Shown piece by piece: positions 6,248-13,121 of a DNA stretch of 19,020 nucleotides (its first letter is position 1; each line of letters begins with the position of its first letter). Origin of the DNA: Microcaldota archaeon (GTDB lineage: Archaea > B1Sed10-29 > JACOVT01). The notes beneath the pieces were generated by a model. The model was not told where the DNA came from. It did no database searches and saw only the letters and a list, made by a program, of their open reading frames with translations. Made by a program: the position numbers and the translations under genes. The stretch is taken from contig JACOVT010000077.1 of NCBI GenBank assembly GCA_016177165.1, positions 1 to 19,020 on the forward strand. The letters run 5' to 3'.

Positions 6248-8569
6248 TCACTCCAGCTTGTGCGCCGCGCGCAGGTCGCCTGCAAACTCTGCCAGTCCCG
6301 GAGGAACAGCAACACCAGCCGCGGGTGCATTCAATGGTATTCCTTTTTCCTTCTTCTGCTTCCACACCATTGAGTCGAACTCCACGAGCGCCGCGGTCTT
6401 GCCAGCGAGCGGGCTCTTAGCCAGCTTTGAGTCAAGCGCTGGCAGCGACTCTCCGTGGACTTTTCCTTTGTAGAGCTCCTTGTAAGCCTTGTCTGAAATG
6501 AAGGGGCATATCGGCGCCAGCAGCTTGAGGAGCGTTTGGAGCGTGTGATGGAGCGTGTAGAGCGCGCTCGCATCGCCCGCATAAGCTCGGGGCTTCACGA
6601 GTTCAAGGTAGTGGGGTGCGAACAGATTCCAGACAAACTCGCGCAAACGGTTGGCCGGCTGGAAAAAGTTGAAGTCATCAAACCCTGCGTGGCACTCGCT
6701 CTTTAATCTCTCCAGCTCGGCTAGCAGCCACTCGTCCAGCTTTTCGAGCTTCGCCGGCTTGCCCGCCTGCGGGAACATCGAGACGAACTTGCAGGTGTTC
6801 CAGAACTTGGTAAGGAACTTGAGTGCGCCATCGATGCGTGCTTCGTCCACGCAGAAGTCCTCGCCCGCCTGCGCTTCACCAGCAGCCCACAATCGGAACG
6901 CGTCAGCCCCGTACTTTGCCATTATAGGTTCTGGAGGAACCACGTTTCCCACGGACTTGCTCATCTTCTTGCCGTGCTTGTCCAGCCCCAGCCCGTGTAT
7001 CCAGACGTGCTCGAAAGGCTTCTCGAAACCGAGGAGATGCGCCTTTAGCATGGTATAATAAAGCCACGTCCGGATGATCTCTTTTCCCTGCGGGCGCAGC
7101 CCGTTTGGAAAAGCTTTCTTGAAGAGTTTCGGGTAGCGTCCGTAGCCAGCGATGTAGAGCGGCGTGCAGCTGGAGTCCATCCAGGTGTCGAACACTTTTT
7201 CCTCGCCGCGGAATAAAGTGCTGCCGCAGGAACACTTGCTTCCCTTGGGTGGGTCTTCCTTCCACGGCTGGTAGTACTTGCCAGGTGAAGGAACAAAAGG
7301 CTTGCCGCATTTTTCGCAATACCACAACGGGATCTCTGTGTGGTAGTACCGCCTGCGGGAGATAGGCCAGTCTATTGTTACGGAAGCAATCCAGTCTAGG
7401 AGCGCCTGCTTGTGCTGCGGCTGGTGGAACACCATCTTGTCCGCCATTTTCCGCAGCGCGGGAAGCGCGTGCACCTGCTTTACGTACCACTCCTTCAACG
7501 GAATGATCTCTATAGGATCGCGCGAGCGCTCGCAGGTCGGCGTGCGGTGGTTAACTTCTTTCTGGCCGAGCAGCAACCTGGCCTCCTTGAGGTCCTCGAG
7601 TATGGCGGCGCGCGCCTTCTTGACGTGCAGACCGGCATACTTGCCAGCTGCCGAACTCATTTTTCCTTCCATATCTATCGCGTTCACTGGGTCGAGCCTG
7701 AGCTCGCGGAACCACCCCACGTCTGAGAAGTCGCCGTAAGAGCAGACCATGAGCGCGCCCGTACCGAAGTCCTTTTGGACGGCCTTGTGCGCAACTATCG
7801 GAACGGAGTTGCCGTATACTGGAACCAAGGCGTGCTTGCCTACTAGCTTGCTGTATCTATCGTCTTCCGGATGCACGAGAACCGCTCGGCAGGCGCACAA
7901 CAGCTCTGGCCGCGTGGTGGCTATCTCTAAAGTTCCTCCTTCCTTGACTGCAAACTTGAGGGTGCTTAGCTGCGAAGGCAGCTCTCGGTAGACGACCTCT
8001 GCTTCGGCAATCGTAGTGCGGCAGCCCGGACAGTAGTTGTTGGGCCGCAACTCCTCCACGATGAGTCCTTTATTCCAGAGCTCAATAAATATGGCCTGCG
8101 AGACCGCGCGGTACTCGGGCGAGTCCGTCATGTATGAGCGCTTGCCAGTGAATTCGGCGCTCTGGCCCGTCCTTTGGGCGAGCACTAGTATCTCGTTCGA
8201 TACCTTGTCGATGCGCTCTCGGCAGAGCTTGATGAACTCTTCGCGCGGGAAAGAGTGCATCGGCTTCTTGAACTCCTTCTCCACGACTTGTTCGATGTTG
8301 ATGCCGTTCCGGTCCCAACCGAAGGGGTAGAGCACGTTGAAGCCACGCATTCTTTGGAGCCGCGCGATCATGTCGATCATCGAGTACGCGGCGACCGCGC
8401 CCACGTGCCAGCTGCCGGAAGGGTATGGAGGTGGCGTGTCTATCGCGAAAACAGGCTTGCGCGAATCCTCGTTAAAAGAAAAGTCGTACTCGTGCTTCCA
8501 CTCGCCGAGCAGCTGCTCCTCAACTCGCGGAGACCAGTTCTTTTCCTTGAGTTTCGGTTCGAGAGTCAT
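6248..8569 (-). CDS. valS: Valyl-tRNA synthetase, short archaeal type
   Basis: This class I synthetase is 773 aa. The active-site motif is PPPYPSGSWHVGA (46-58), followed by Y-P-F-G-W-D-R-N-G-I, a pattern I recall from one archaeal ValRS group. KKMSKSVGN lies at 534-542. The CP1 editing domain spans roughly 200-350 (ATTRPELL at 217-224, DFGTGALMVCSYGD at 267-280). Zinc-type Cys are at 180/183 and at 418/421 with 446/448. WPISRRRYY (401-409) and FDTWMDSS (460-467) are standard ValRS landmarks. The HIGH motif ends in Ala rather than His. Start choice: an ATG at 8608 lies within the TATA box, so the ATG at 8569, about 15 bases after the predicted transcription start, is used. It is the first gene of the valS-ilvE-ileS-tRNA-Ile unit. 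Confidence 0.95.
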   Translation of the reverse strand: MTLEPKLKEKNWSPRVEEQLLGEWKHEYDFSFNEDSRKPVFAIDTPPPYPSGSWHVGAVAAYSMIDMIARLQRMRGFNVLYPFGWDRNGINIEQVVEKEFKKPMHSFPREEFIKLCRERIDKVSNEILVLAQRTGQSAEFTGKRSYMTDSPEYRAVSQAIFIELWNKGLIVEELRPNNYCPGCRTTIAEAEVVYRELPSQLSTLKFAVKEGGTLEIATTRPELLCACRAVLVHPEDDRYSKLVGKHALVPVYGNSVPIVAHKAVQKDFGTGALMVCSYGDFSDVGWFRELRLDPVNAIDMEGKMSSAAGKYAGLHVKKARAAILEDLKEARLLLGQKEVNHRTPTCERSRDPIEIIPLKEWYVKQVHALPALRKMADKMVFHQPQHKQALLDWIASVTIDWPISRRRYYHTEIPLWYCEKCGKPFVPSPGKYYQPWKEDPPKGSKCSCGSTLFRGEEKVFDTWMDSSCTPLYIAGYGRYPKLFKKAFPNGLRPQGKEIIRTWLYYTMLKAHLLGFEKPFEHVWIHGLGLDKHGKKMSKSVGNVVPPEPIMAKYGADAFRLWAAGEAQAGEDFCVDEARIDGALKFLTKFWNTCKFVSMFPQAGKPAKLEKLDEWLLAELERLKSECHAGFDDFNFFQPANRLREFVWNLFAPHYLELVKPRAYAGDASALYTLHHTLQTLLKLLAPICPFISDKAYKELYKGKVHGESLPALDSKLAKSPLAGKTAALVEFDSMVWKQKKEKGIPLNAPAAGVAVPPGLAEFAGDLRAAHKLE

Positions 8570-8607
8570 GAAACTAACCCGTAATCCCTTGAAACACGGC
8601 CGCAGCA

Positions 8608-8613
8608 TTTAAA
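8608..8613 (-). promoter_or_regulatory. Promoter of the valS-ilvE-ileS operon
   Basis: TTTAAA is centred at 8610.5. Standard spacing gives initiation near 8584 and a leader of about 15 bases before the valS ATG. It excludes the ATG at 8608 as a start. Confidence 0.5.
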
Positions 8614-8714
8614 GAGTTGATTATGCTGGCGGCTTACTGAATGACGACGATGCCGCAGATAACGAGTTGGTAAGGCATCACACGGTTCACGCAACAATAG
8701 TTTGGCTACATTTG

Positions 8715-8722
8715 TATATAAA
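8715..8722 (+). promoter_or_regulatory. TATA box of the orphan gene at 8745
   Basis: TATATAAA is centred at 8718.5, 26 bp upstream of the GTG at 8745. This supports a real, leaderless gene. The rest of 8614-8714 holds only a weak inverted repeat (GATGCC at 8649, GGCATC at 8674). Confidence 0.6.
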
Positions 8723-8744
8723 CTTTTGCAGCTAAAAGGGTTGC

Positions 8745-9329
8745 GTGGTAGAAAGCGTGCTTGTACTTAGGCCGGCTAGGATAACGCGCGACACCATGAT
8801 CGATGCCATAGCTACCCATGTAAGCGATAGAGGAAACTGGTGGGCAAACCCGGAGCTATTTAGGCCAAATGCCGCCAGAATGGCAAGGGCCGGGTTATCA
8901 AAAGCCTCTGACCGGGAAGTCGCATTCCTCTACGAGAGATTTTTACGTTCGGTATCAAGAACTGGGGGAACCGCAAGCCAACTCTTACGTTTTGCCACTA
9001 AAGCTAGTGAAAGGCAACAACTTATAACAAGCCAGGAACGCGCTTTTAGAGAGAAGTTTCGGCAAGAAAGACTCGCTCTCCTTGGCTTTGTTCCAGCGAG
9101 ATATCGGCGCGAAGCATTAGCTACCGTTAGAGAGCTATCAGGAACATACCTACGTCACCCGCCAGCCCAATTAATATGCCATGTTAACACCAGAGAAATA
9201 CTTAGAAGGGAGTTAACCCACCGTCTGGGAATCTCCCTTGAAACTGTAACTCAGTGGCAGCAAAGATATCGCGATAGGCTTTGGAAACAGGCACAAGGGC
9301 GAAGCACTACTCATTTACGGCGTGCTTGA
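8745..9329 (+). CDS. Orphan Arg-rich protein with a possible C-terminal helix-turn-helix
   Basis: I do not recognise this 194-aa protein. It is strongly basic, with many Arg and few Lys, is predicted largely helical, and has no signal peptide or membrane segment. Residues ~157-176 (LTHRLGISLETVTQWQQRYR) read like a helix-turn-helix: a G-I-S turn between two helices with a recognition-like second helix. That makes a DNA-binding regulator a fair guess. The GTG start sits 26 bp after a good TATA box, so expression is likely. Transcription diverges from valS. At the 3' end it overlaps the small Cys-rich gene on the other strand by 23 bp. Base composition is more AT-rich than in the flanking synthetase genes, consistent with an accessory or transferred gene. 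Confidence 0.6.
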   Translation: MVESVLVLRPARITRDTMIDAIATHVSDRGNWWANPELFRPNAARMARAGLSKASDREVAFLYERFLRSVSRTGGTASQLLRFATKASERQQLITSQERAFREKFRQERLALLGFVPARYRREALATVRELSGTYLRHPPAQLICHVNTREILRRELTHRLGISLETVTQWQQRYRDRLWKQAQGRSTTHLRRA

Positions 9330-9441
9330 TTATCTCGAGGTTGCAGGAGCGGTATTTCTTGCACCACTCCCGGCACTTGCGCGCTATTTTTGGGTCGCGG
9401 TAATTCATTCTGCACTCGCTGCAAGAGTAAAGCTTGGACAT
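9307..9441 (-). CDS. Small Cys-rich (zinc-finger-like) protein, 44 aa
   Basis: The frame begins at the ATG overlapping the proS stop codon (TAATG), a classic translational-coupling junction. The product has Cys at 7, 10, 23, 27 and 33: a C-x2-C knuckle, then C-x3-C in RKCREWC, then SCNLEIIKHA. From memory, small archaeal proteins with the pattern Y-x-C-x2-C...C-x2-W-C-K-K...S-C-N-L-E-I occur widely but have no assigned role. Zinc or another metal is the likely ligand. Coupling to proS suggests a translation-linked or merely co-expressed function. Its last 23 bp are antisense to the end of the orphan gene from 8745. Confidence 0.72.
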   Translation of the reverse strand: MSKLYSCSECRMNYRDPKIARKCREWCKKYRSCNLEIIKHAVNE

Positions 9442-10877
9442 TAGTAGGTCCTTCCCACGTACCCGTAGTGCTTTGCGGCGGAGTCGCAGATGATGCACTT
9501 CTTCCCATGGGGCACTGGCGCTTCGTACTCGTGGCCGAGCAGGCCGGCTTCCACATTTTTCTCCAGCTTCTGGGCGCACTCCAGTTTTCCACACCAAGCG
9601 ATGCGCGCGAAACCGGTGTCTAGGAACTCCTTGATTGCCGTGATGGTCGCAGCGTCGCGGATGCGCGCCTTTTGATAAGCTTCCGCCTTGACGCTCATTT
9701 CGCTGAAGATCTCGCCAAAGGCTTTTGTTACCTCTTTCACGACATCGGCAAGTTTCGCTGACTTCTTGCCACCGGTGCGCTTGACAAGTGTAAAGGAACT
9801 CTTTTCCAGGTCGCGAGGCCCGATCTCTATGCGCACTGGCACGCCGCGGAGCTCCCAGTGGTTGAACTTGTAGCCAGCCGTGTTAGCAGAGTCGTCGAGG
9901 CGCACGCGCACTCCGGCATCACGAAGCTGCTTTTCCACCTTCTGGCAGGCATCCAGCACTTCCTTCTCTTTTCCCTTGAAAACTATTGGAACAATCACGG
10001 CCTGGACTGGCGCGATTTCTGGCGGCAGCACCATGCCGTGGTCGTCGCCGTGTACTGATATGACTGTCGCGAGCAGGCGCATCGAGATGCCGTAGCAAGT
10101 CTGGTAGGCGTAGTCGTCCGTGCCGTCTTCTTTCTTGAACTTGACGTCCAACGCTTTCGCGAAGCGCTGGCCGAGGTTGTTCACGGAGCCGATCTCGAGC
10201 CCGCGGCCGTCCGGATAGATGCCGTATGGTTCTATGGCTTCCTCTGCGCCGGCGAAAACGTCAAGCACGTTCAGGAACAATGATGGAATGCAGATCCTGC
10301 GGAAGAGCTCTTTGTAGATGCGGACTCCTTCCACTATCTGCGCTGCTGCCTCTTCCCTCGTCGCGTGGCTAGTGTGTGCCTCGTTCCACAATATTTCGCG
10401 CCCCCGCAAAAGTGGGCGCGTGTGCTTGGTCTCATACCTGTAAACCGTGCAGCTCTGGTAGATCTTGAGCGGCAGGTCGTTGTACGACCGGATCCAATTG
10501 CGGATAGTCTCGTACATCGGCATCTCGCTGGTTGGGCGGATCGCGAGCCGCTCGTTCAGCTTCTCCAAGCCCCCATGTGTAACCCAGAACACCTCTTTCT
10601 CGAAACCGCGTATGTGCTGTTTCTCCTTGCTCATCAGCGATTCCGGCACGAGGAGGGGGAAGTAGCACTTTTCGTGCCCGGAAGCATCGAGCAAGTCTTC
10701 AAGTATCTTGATTATGCGGTCGTGCGCCGGGAACCCAAACCGCCCGTAGGCAGGGAAGCCTTGCAGCGGGTAGCGTTGGTCCAGCACGTCCGCTTTCGCG
10801 AGCAGCTGGTGGTACCACTCGCTGAAGTCCTGATCTTTCTTGACCGTAAGGCCTAAATCGCTTTCCTTGTCTGCCAC
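9441..10877 (-). CDS. proS: Prolyl-tRNA synthetase, archaeal/eukaryotic type
   Basis: This class II synthetase (478 aa) charges tRNA-Pro. It belongs to the form without the bacterial editing insert. RPTSE (114-118) and motif 2, YRYETKHTRPLLRGRE (146-161) with WNEAHTSH following, are clear, and motif 3 is GISMR within a segment ending S-V-H-G-D-D-H-G. An HGTP-type anticodon domain follows (Q-A-V-I-V-P-I-V-F). The C-terminal zinc-type domain has paired Cys (C-G-K-L-E-C, C-I-I-C) and ends in Y-G-Y-V-G-R-T-Y, typical of this class. The start is a GTG at 10877: the TATA box at 10902-10907 predicts initiation within two bases of it, so the mRNA is probably leaderless. The downstream Cys-rich gene overlaps its stop codon. 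Confidence 0.96.
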   Translation of the reverse strand: MADKESDLGLTVKKDQDFSEWYHQLLAKADVLDQRYPLQGFPAYGRFGFPAHDRIIKILEDLLDASGHEKCYFPLLVPESLMSKEKQHIRGFEKEVFWVTHGGLEKLNERLAIRPTSEMPMYETIRNWIRSYNDLPLKIYQSCTVYRYETKHTRPLLRGREILWNEAHTSHATREEAAAQIVEGVRIYKELFRRICIPSLFLNVLDVFAGAEEAIEPYGIYPDGRGLEIGSVNNLGQRFAKALDVKFKKEDGTDDYAYQTCYGISMRLLATVISVHGDDHGMVLPPEIAPVQAVIVPIVFKGKEKEVLDACQKVEKQLRDAGVRVRLDDSANTAGYKFNHWELRGVPVRIEIGPRDLEKSSFTLVKRTGGKKSAKLADVVKEVTKAFGEIFSEMSVKAEAYQKARIRDAATITAIKEFLDTGFARIAWCGKLECAQKLEKNVEAGLLGHEYEAPVPHGKKCIICDSAAKHYGYVGRTY

Positions 10878-10901
10878 GACTTGTTCTAGGGCTTCCGCTG
10901 A

Positions 10902-10907
10902 TTTAAA
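10902..10907 (-). promoter_or_regulatory. TATA box of proS
   Basis: TTTAAA is centred at 10904.5, 27 bp from the GTG at 10877; this spacing indicates a leaderless transcript. Further upstream (10942-10955) is a 5-bp hairpin GCGCC-TGTT-GGCGC of unknown meaning. Confidence 0.6.
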
Positions 10908-11003
10908 TAGAGAGTTTCGCCCGCGGAAGTCGACCGGCCATGCGCCTGTTGGCGCGCGCGGCGCTTAAAAGAGTATTGCGTCAAAATCCTAACACCATAT
11001 GAC

Positions 11004-12275
11004 CTACTTTACCATCTTCTTGTATCCGAGTAGGAACAAGAATGCTTGGACTATGCAGATCTCCGCGCCGTTCACCTTGCGGGTTTCTTCAGCGCCGGGT
11101 GTTACGACGTACCCCTTGCCAACCTTAAACCGCCTAATGAATGCCCGTAAGCCGCTAGTGTCAATCTTGCCATACTTTACCTCTATCGGCACTGGCTTAC
11201 GCCCATACAATACTATGTCGACTTCATTCTTGTAAACATCCCGCCAGAAAAACTCCGCCTTGAGCTGGTTCACAATCATCCACTCAAAGACACGCGATCT
11301 AGAAAGATCGTCATTCCTGAAAACCAACTCGGGAGATACTACTGTCGGGTAGTACTTGCGTAGCTTACGCTCCACTTTGCTTCTGCTGCGTGAAAAGTTG
11401 TATAGCTTCCTTACAAGAAAAGATTGTTCTAGATAAGATAGGTAATCCGAAAGCGTCTTCCTGGACACGCCAAGTTCTCCAGCAAGGTGGGAGATGTCAA
11501 CAATCTGGCCGGGCTCTTCGATCAGCAAGGTCAGAAGTGACTCTATAACAGAAACATTCTTGACGTTGAGCAGGCTTGGCAGATCTCTAAAGATAACTTT
11601 TTCAATCACGTTTTCACGTATGTATTTTCGGATTACAATTTTGTCAGTCACGCCAACTAGCTCAGGAAAGCCTTGCGTCAGAATAAACTCATCAAAGAGC
11701 CGCGATAGCTCCCTGGAGTACAGCTTGATTGGGTGATAGTTTAACTGCTTGAATTCTATAAACTCGCCAAAAGAAAGCGGTTCTAGTTTGAAGTCAAAAA
11801 GCCTACCTGCGAGTGATTCTTTCCAACCCCTTCTGATGAATAATGACTCAGAACCAGACACCACGAACTTTATCCTGCCTTTGTATAAATCGTAAAGAGC
11901 CTTTAGCTGGTCTTGCCAGCCAACTAGTTTCTGTACTTCGTCTAGCAAAACAAGGAATTTGCCATAACGCAGGTTTCTGTTGACGAGCACTTCATATTCT
12001 CGAAGTACTTCTCTAATACTAACTGCCTTAAGCTCATCAAAGGAAACATAAAGTACGTTCCTAGAGTCTAGCCCACCTTTTATGGCGTCTTCAACTATTC
12101 TGAGCAACAAGGTTGTTTTGCCTACGCGCCTTAGACCAGTAAGGGCAATTATTTGAGGCAGTCTCATGAATTTCTTTATGTCTGAGTAAATCTCGCGCTC
12201 TCTATATCCATCGACTCTGAACTGCGTCTTCCACCAAGGGTTCAACTCCTCTATGATACCACTAATTTGTGTCAT
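11004..12275 (-). CDS. AAA-type ATPase with C-terminal DUF4143 nuclease-like domain
   Basis: This 423-aa protein belongs to the archaeal/bacterial AAA_14 plus DUF4143 family. Walker A is GLRRVGKTT (47-55), Walker B is FLVLLDEVQ (107-115), and the sensor-like segment is VVSGSES (138-144). A winged-helix-like region around residues 260-300 contains LAGELGVSRKTLSDYLSYLE. The C-terminus has a PD-(D/E)xK-like core: E351 and D353 in NEVDIVL, then E365 and K367 in PIEVKYG. Members are scattered, mobile-like genes often present in many copies in archaea; the role is unknown, with defence or toxin-like functions proposed. It stands alone, is AT-richer than its neighbours, and has three repeated half-sites around its start, suggesting tight or self-regulated expression. 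The ATG at 12275 is about 26 bases after predicted initiation. Confidence 0.9.
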   Translation of the reverse strand: MTQISGIIEELNPWWKTQFRVDGYREREIYSDIKKFMRLPQIIALTGLRRVGKTTLLLRIVEDAIKGGLDSRNVLYVSFDELKAVSIREVLREYEVLVNRNLRYGKFLVLLDEVQKLVGWQDQLKALYDLYKGRIKFVVSGSESLFIRRGWKESLAGRLFDFKLEPLSFGEFIEFKQLNYHPIKLYSRELSRLFDEFILTQGFPELVGVTDKIVIRKYIRENVIEKVIFRDLPSLLNVKNVSVIESLLTLLIEEPGQIVDISHLAGELGVSRKTLSDYLSYLEQSFLVRKLYNFSRSRSKVERKLRKYYPTVVSPELVFRNDDLSRSRVFEWMIVNQLKAEFFWRDVYKNEVDIVLYGRKPVPIEVKYGKIDTSGLRAFIRRFKVGKGYVVTPGAEETRKVNGAEICIVQAFLFLLGYKKMVK

Positions 12276-12277
12276 AC

Positions 12278-12321
12278 GTACTTCTCACAAAATCTATTCT
12301 ATGAGAAGTGTAGTTCTCACA
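12278..12321. promoter_or_regulatory. Three-half-site operator around the ATPase start
   Basis: On the minus strand TGTGAGAACTAC (12321-12310) and TGTGAGAAGTAC (12289-12278) are direct repeats differing at one base, 32 bp apart. A third, inverted copy, TGAGAAGT on the plus strand (12302-12309), lies between them, pairing with ACTTCTCA at 12280-12287. Centre spacings are close to 22 and 11 bp, whole helical turns. The sites lie between the TATA box and the ATG, where binding would block initiation. Confidence 0.6.
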
Positions 12322-12323
12322 CA

Positions 12324-12331
12324 TTTATAAA
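12324..12331 (-). promoter_or_regulatory. TATA box of the ATPase gene
   Basis: TTTATAAA is itself palindromic. For the minus strand it predicts initiation near 12301 and a ~26-base leader. The plus-strand orphan gene at 12404 has a separate weak candidate, TTAAAA at 12364-12369, which would leave an ~11-base leader. Confidence 0.55.
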
Positions 12332-12403
12332 CGTTTGGGTGTGTGACTCATTAGACGTTAAGCTTAAAACCACTAATAGCACATACTCAACTGAGACGAT
12401 CGA

Positions 12404-13120
12404 ATGCCAGGCAAAGGACATGTTGGAAGAAAGTTCACATTACCACTTGGGCGCAGTAGGGCTGAAAGCCGGGCCCTTGCAAGAGTTAGGCTGGCATTTG
12501 CAGGCTCTCCTCTTGAGAAAGCAATGGAGAACGCCGCAAGGGCAGGCATACCGCCGAAAAGAGTTATAGCCGACCTGACAGATCTTGCTCGTAAACACAC
12601 TAGAGAAACTGAAACATATAGAAGAGGAAAGTACCTTGAATACCCGATGCTAGAACGCGGCGAATGGCCGCAGCCGCACGAGATACCAGAATCAAGGGTT
12701 GGAGAACCCTGGTGGATGAAAAAGATCGGGCCGCTAAAGGTTATGCCCCGCGCAGAACGTATCGCCAATGCTAAGAAAGATATGAAAGAATGGAAATGGA
12801 CTAACATAACTCGGCGTAATGAGGTAGCTAAGATCCACGCAGAGCTTACGTCAAGAGGAGAGGCAGCGAGTAGTTACCATAAAGCCGTGGAATTATTTGG
12901 CAAAGAAAGGGTAGATAAACAAATCCAGTTTCTTTTTGTAGGGGCTAAGCAAATAGGACACGTAGTCACAGCTTCTAATATAAGTGAAGCGCTAGGTAAA
13001 CTTTACAGAGAAATTGATACTAAACGCCGAGCGGCGGAAAGAAGTAGGGAAGAAGAAGAGGAACGCAGACTAGCAGCCGAAGTCAGCCGGTCAGAAGCGA
13101 GACGAATGATAGAAGGCTAG
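12404..13120 (+). CDS. Orphan basic protein with charged C-terminal helix
   Basis: I do not recognise this 238-aa protein. The N-terminus is basic (MPGKGHVGRKFTLPLGRSRA), the centre has a Pro/Trp-rich stretch (W-P-Q-P-H-E-I-P, then G-E-P-W-W-M-K-K), and the C-terminal ~40 residues form a highly charged helix with the run R-E-E-E-E-E-R-R, likely a coiled coil. No signal peptide, membrane segment or catalytic motif is evident. It is divergent from the ATPase gene and ends one base from the convergent glycosylase gene. The ATG at 12404 is used because an in-frame stop lies 12 bases upstream. Codon use, with many AGA and ATA, and the lower GC match the ATPase gene, so both may belong to one acquired segment. 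Confidence 0.55.
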   Translation: MPGKGHVGRKFTLPLGRSRAESRALARVRLAFAGSPLEKAMENAARAGIPPKRVIADLTDLARKHTRETETYRRGKYLEYPMLERGEWPQPHEIPESRVGEPWWMKKIGPLKVMPRAERIANAKKDMKEWKWTNITRRNEVAKIHAELTSRGEAASSYHKAVELFGKERVDKQIQFLFVGAKQIGHVVTASNISEALGKLYREIDTKRRAAERSREEEEERRLAAEVSRSEARRMIEG

Positions 13121-13121
13121 C

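Noticed and set aside
8570..8608. Upstream ATG of valS
   Set aside because: It falls within the TTTAAA promoter element; the extension shows no synthetase-like residues.
8618..8670. Possible C/D-box guide RNA between valS and the orphan gene
   Set aside because: TTGATTA and CTGA plus ATGACGA resemble C, D' and C' boxes, but two boxes deviate and no D box follows at the right distance.
10942..10955. Hairpin GCGCC-TGTT-GGCGC upstream of proS
   Set aside because: It has five-bp arms in a very GC-rich stretch, is not followed by T residues in either relevant direction, and lies upstream of the TATA box; likely chance.
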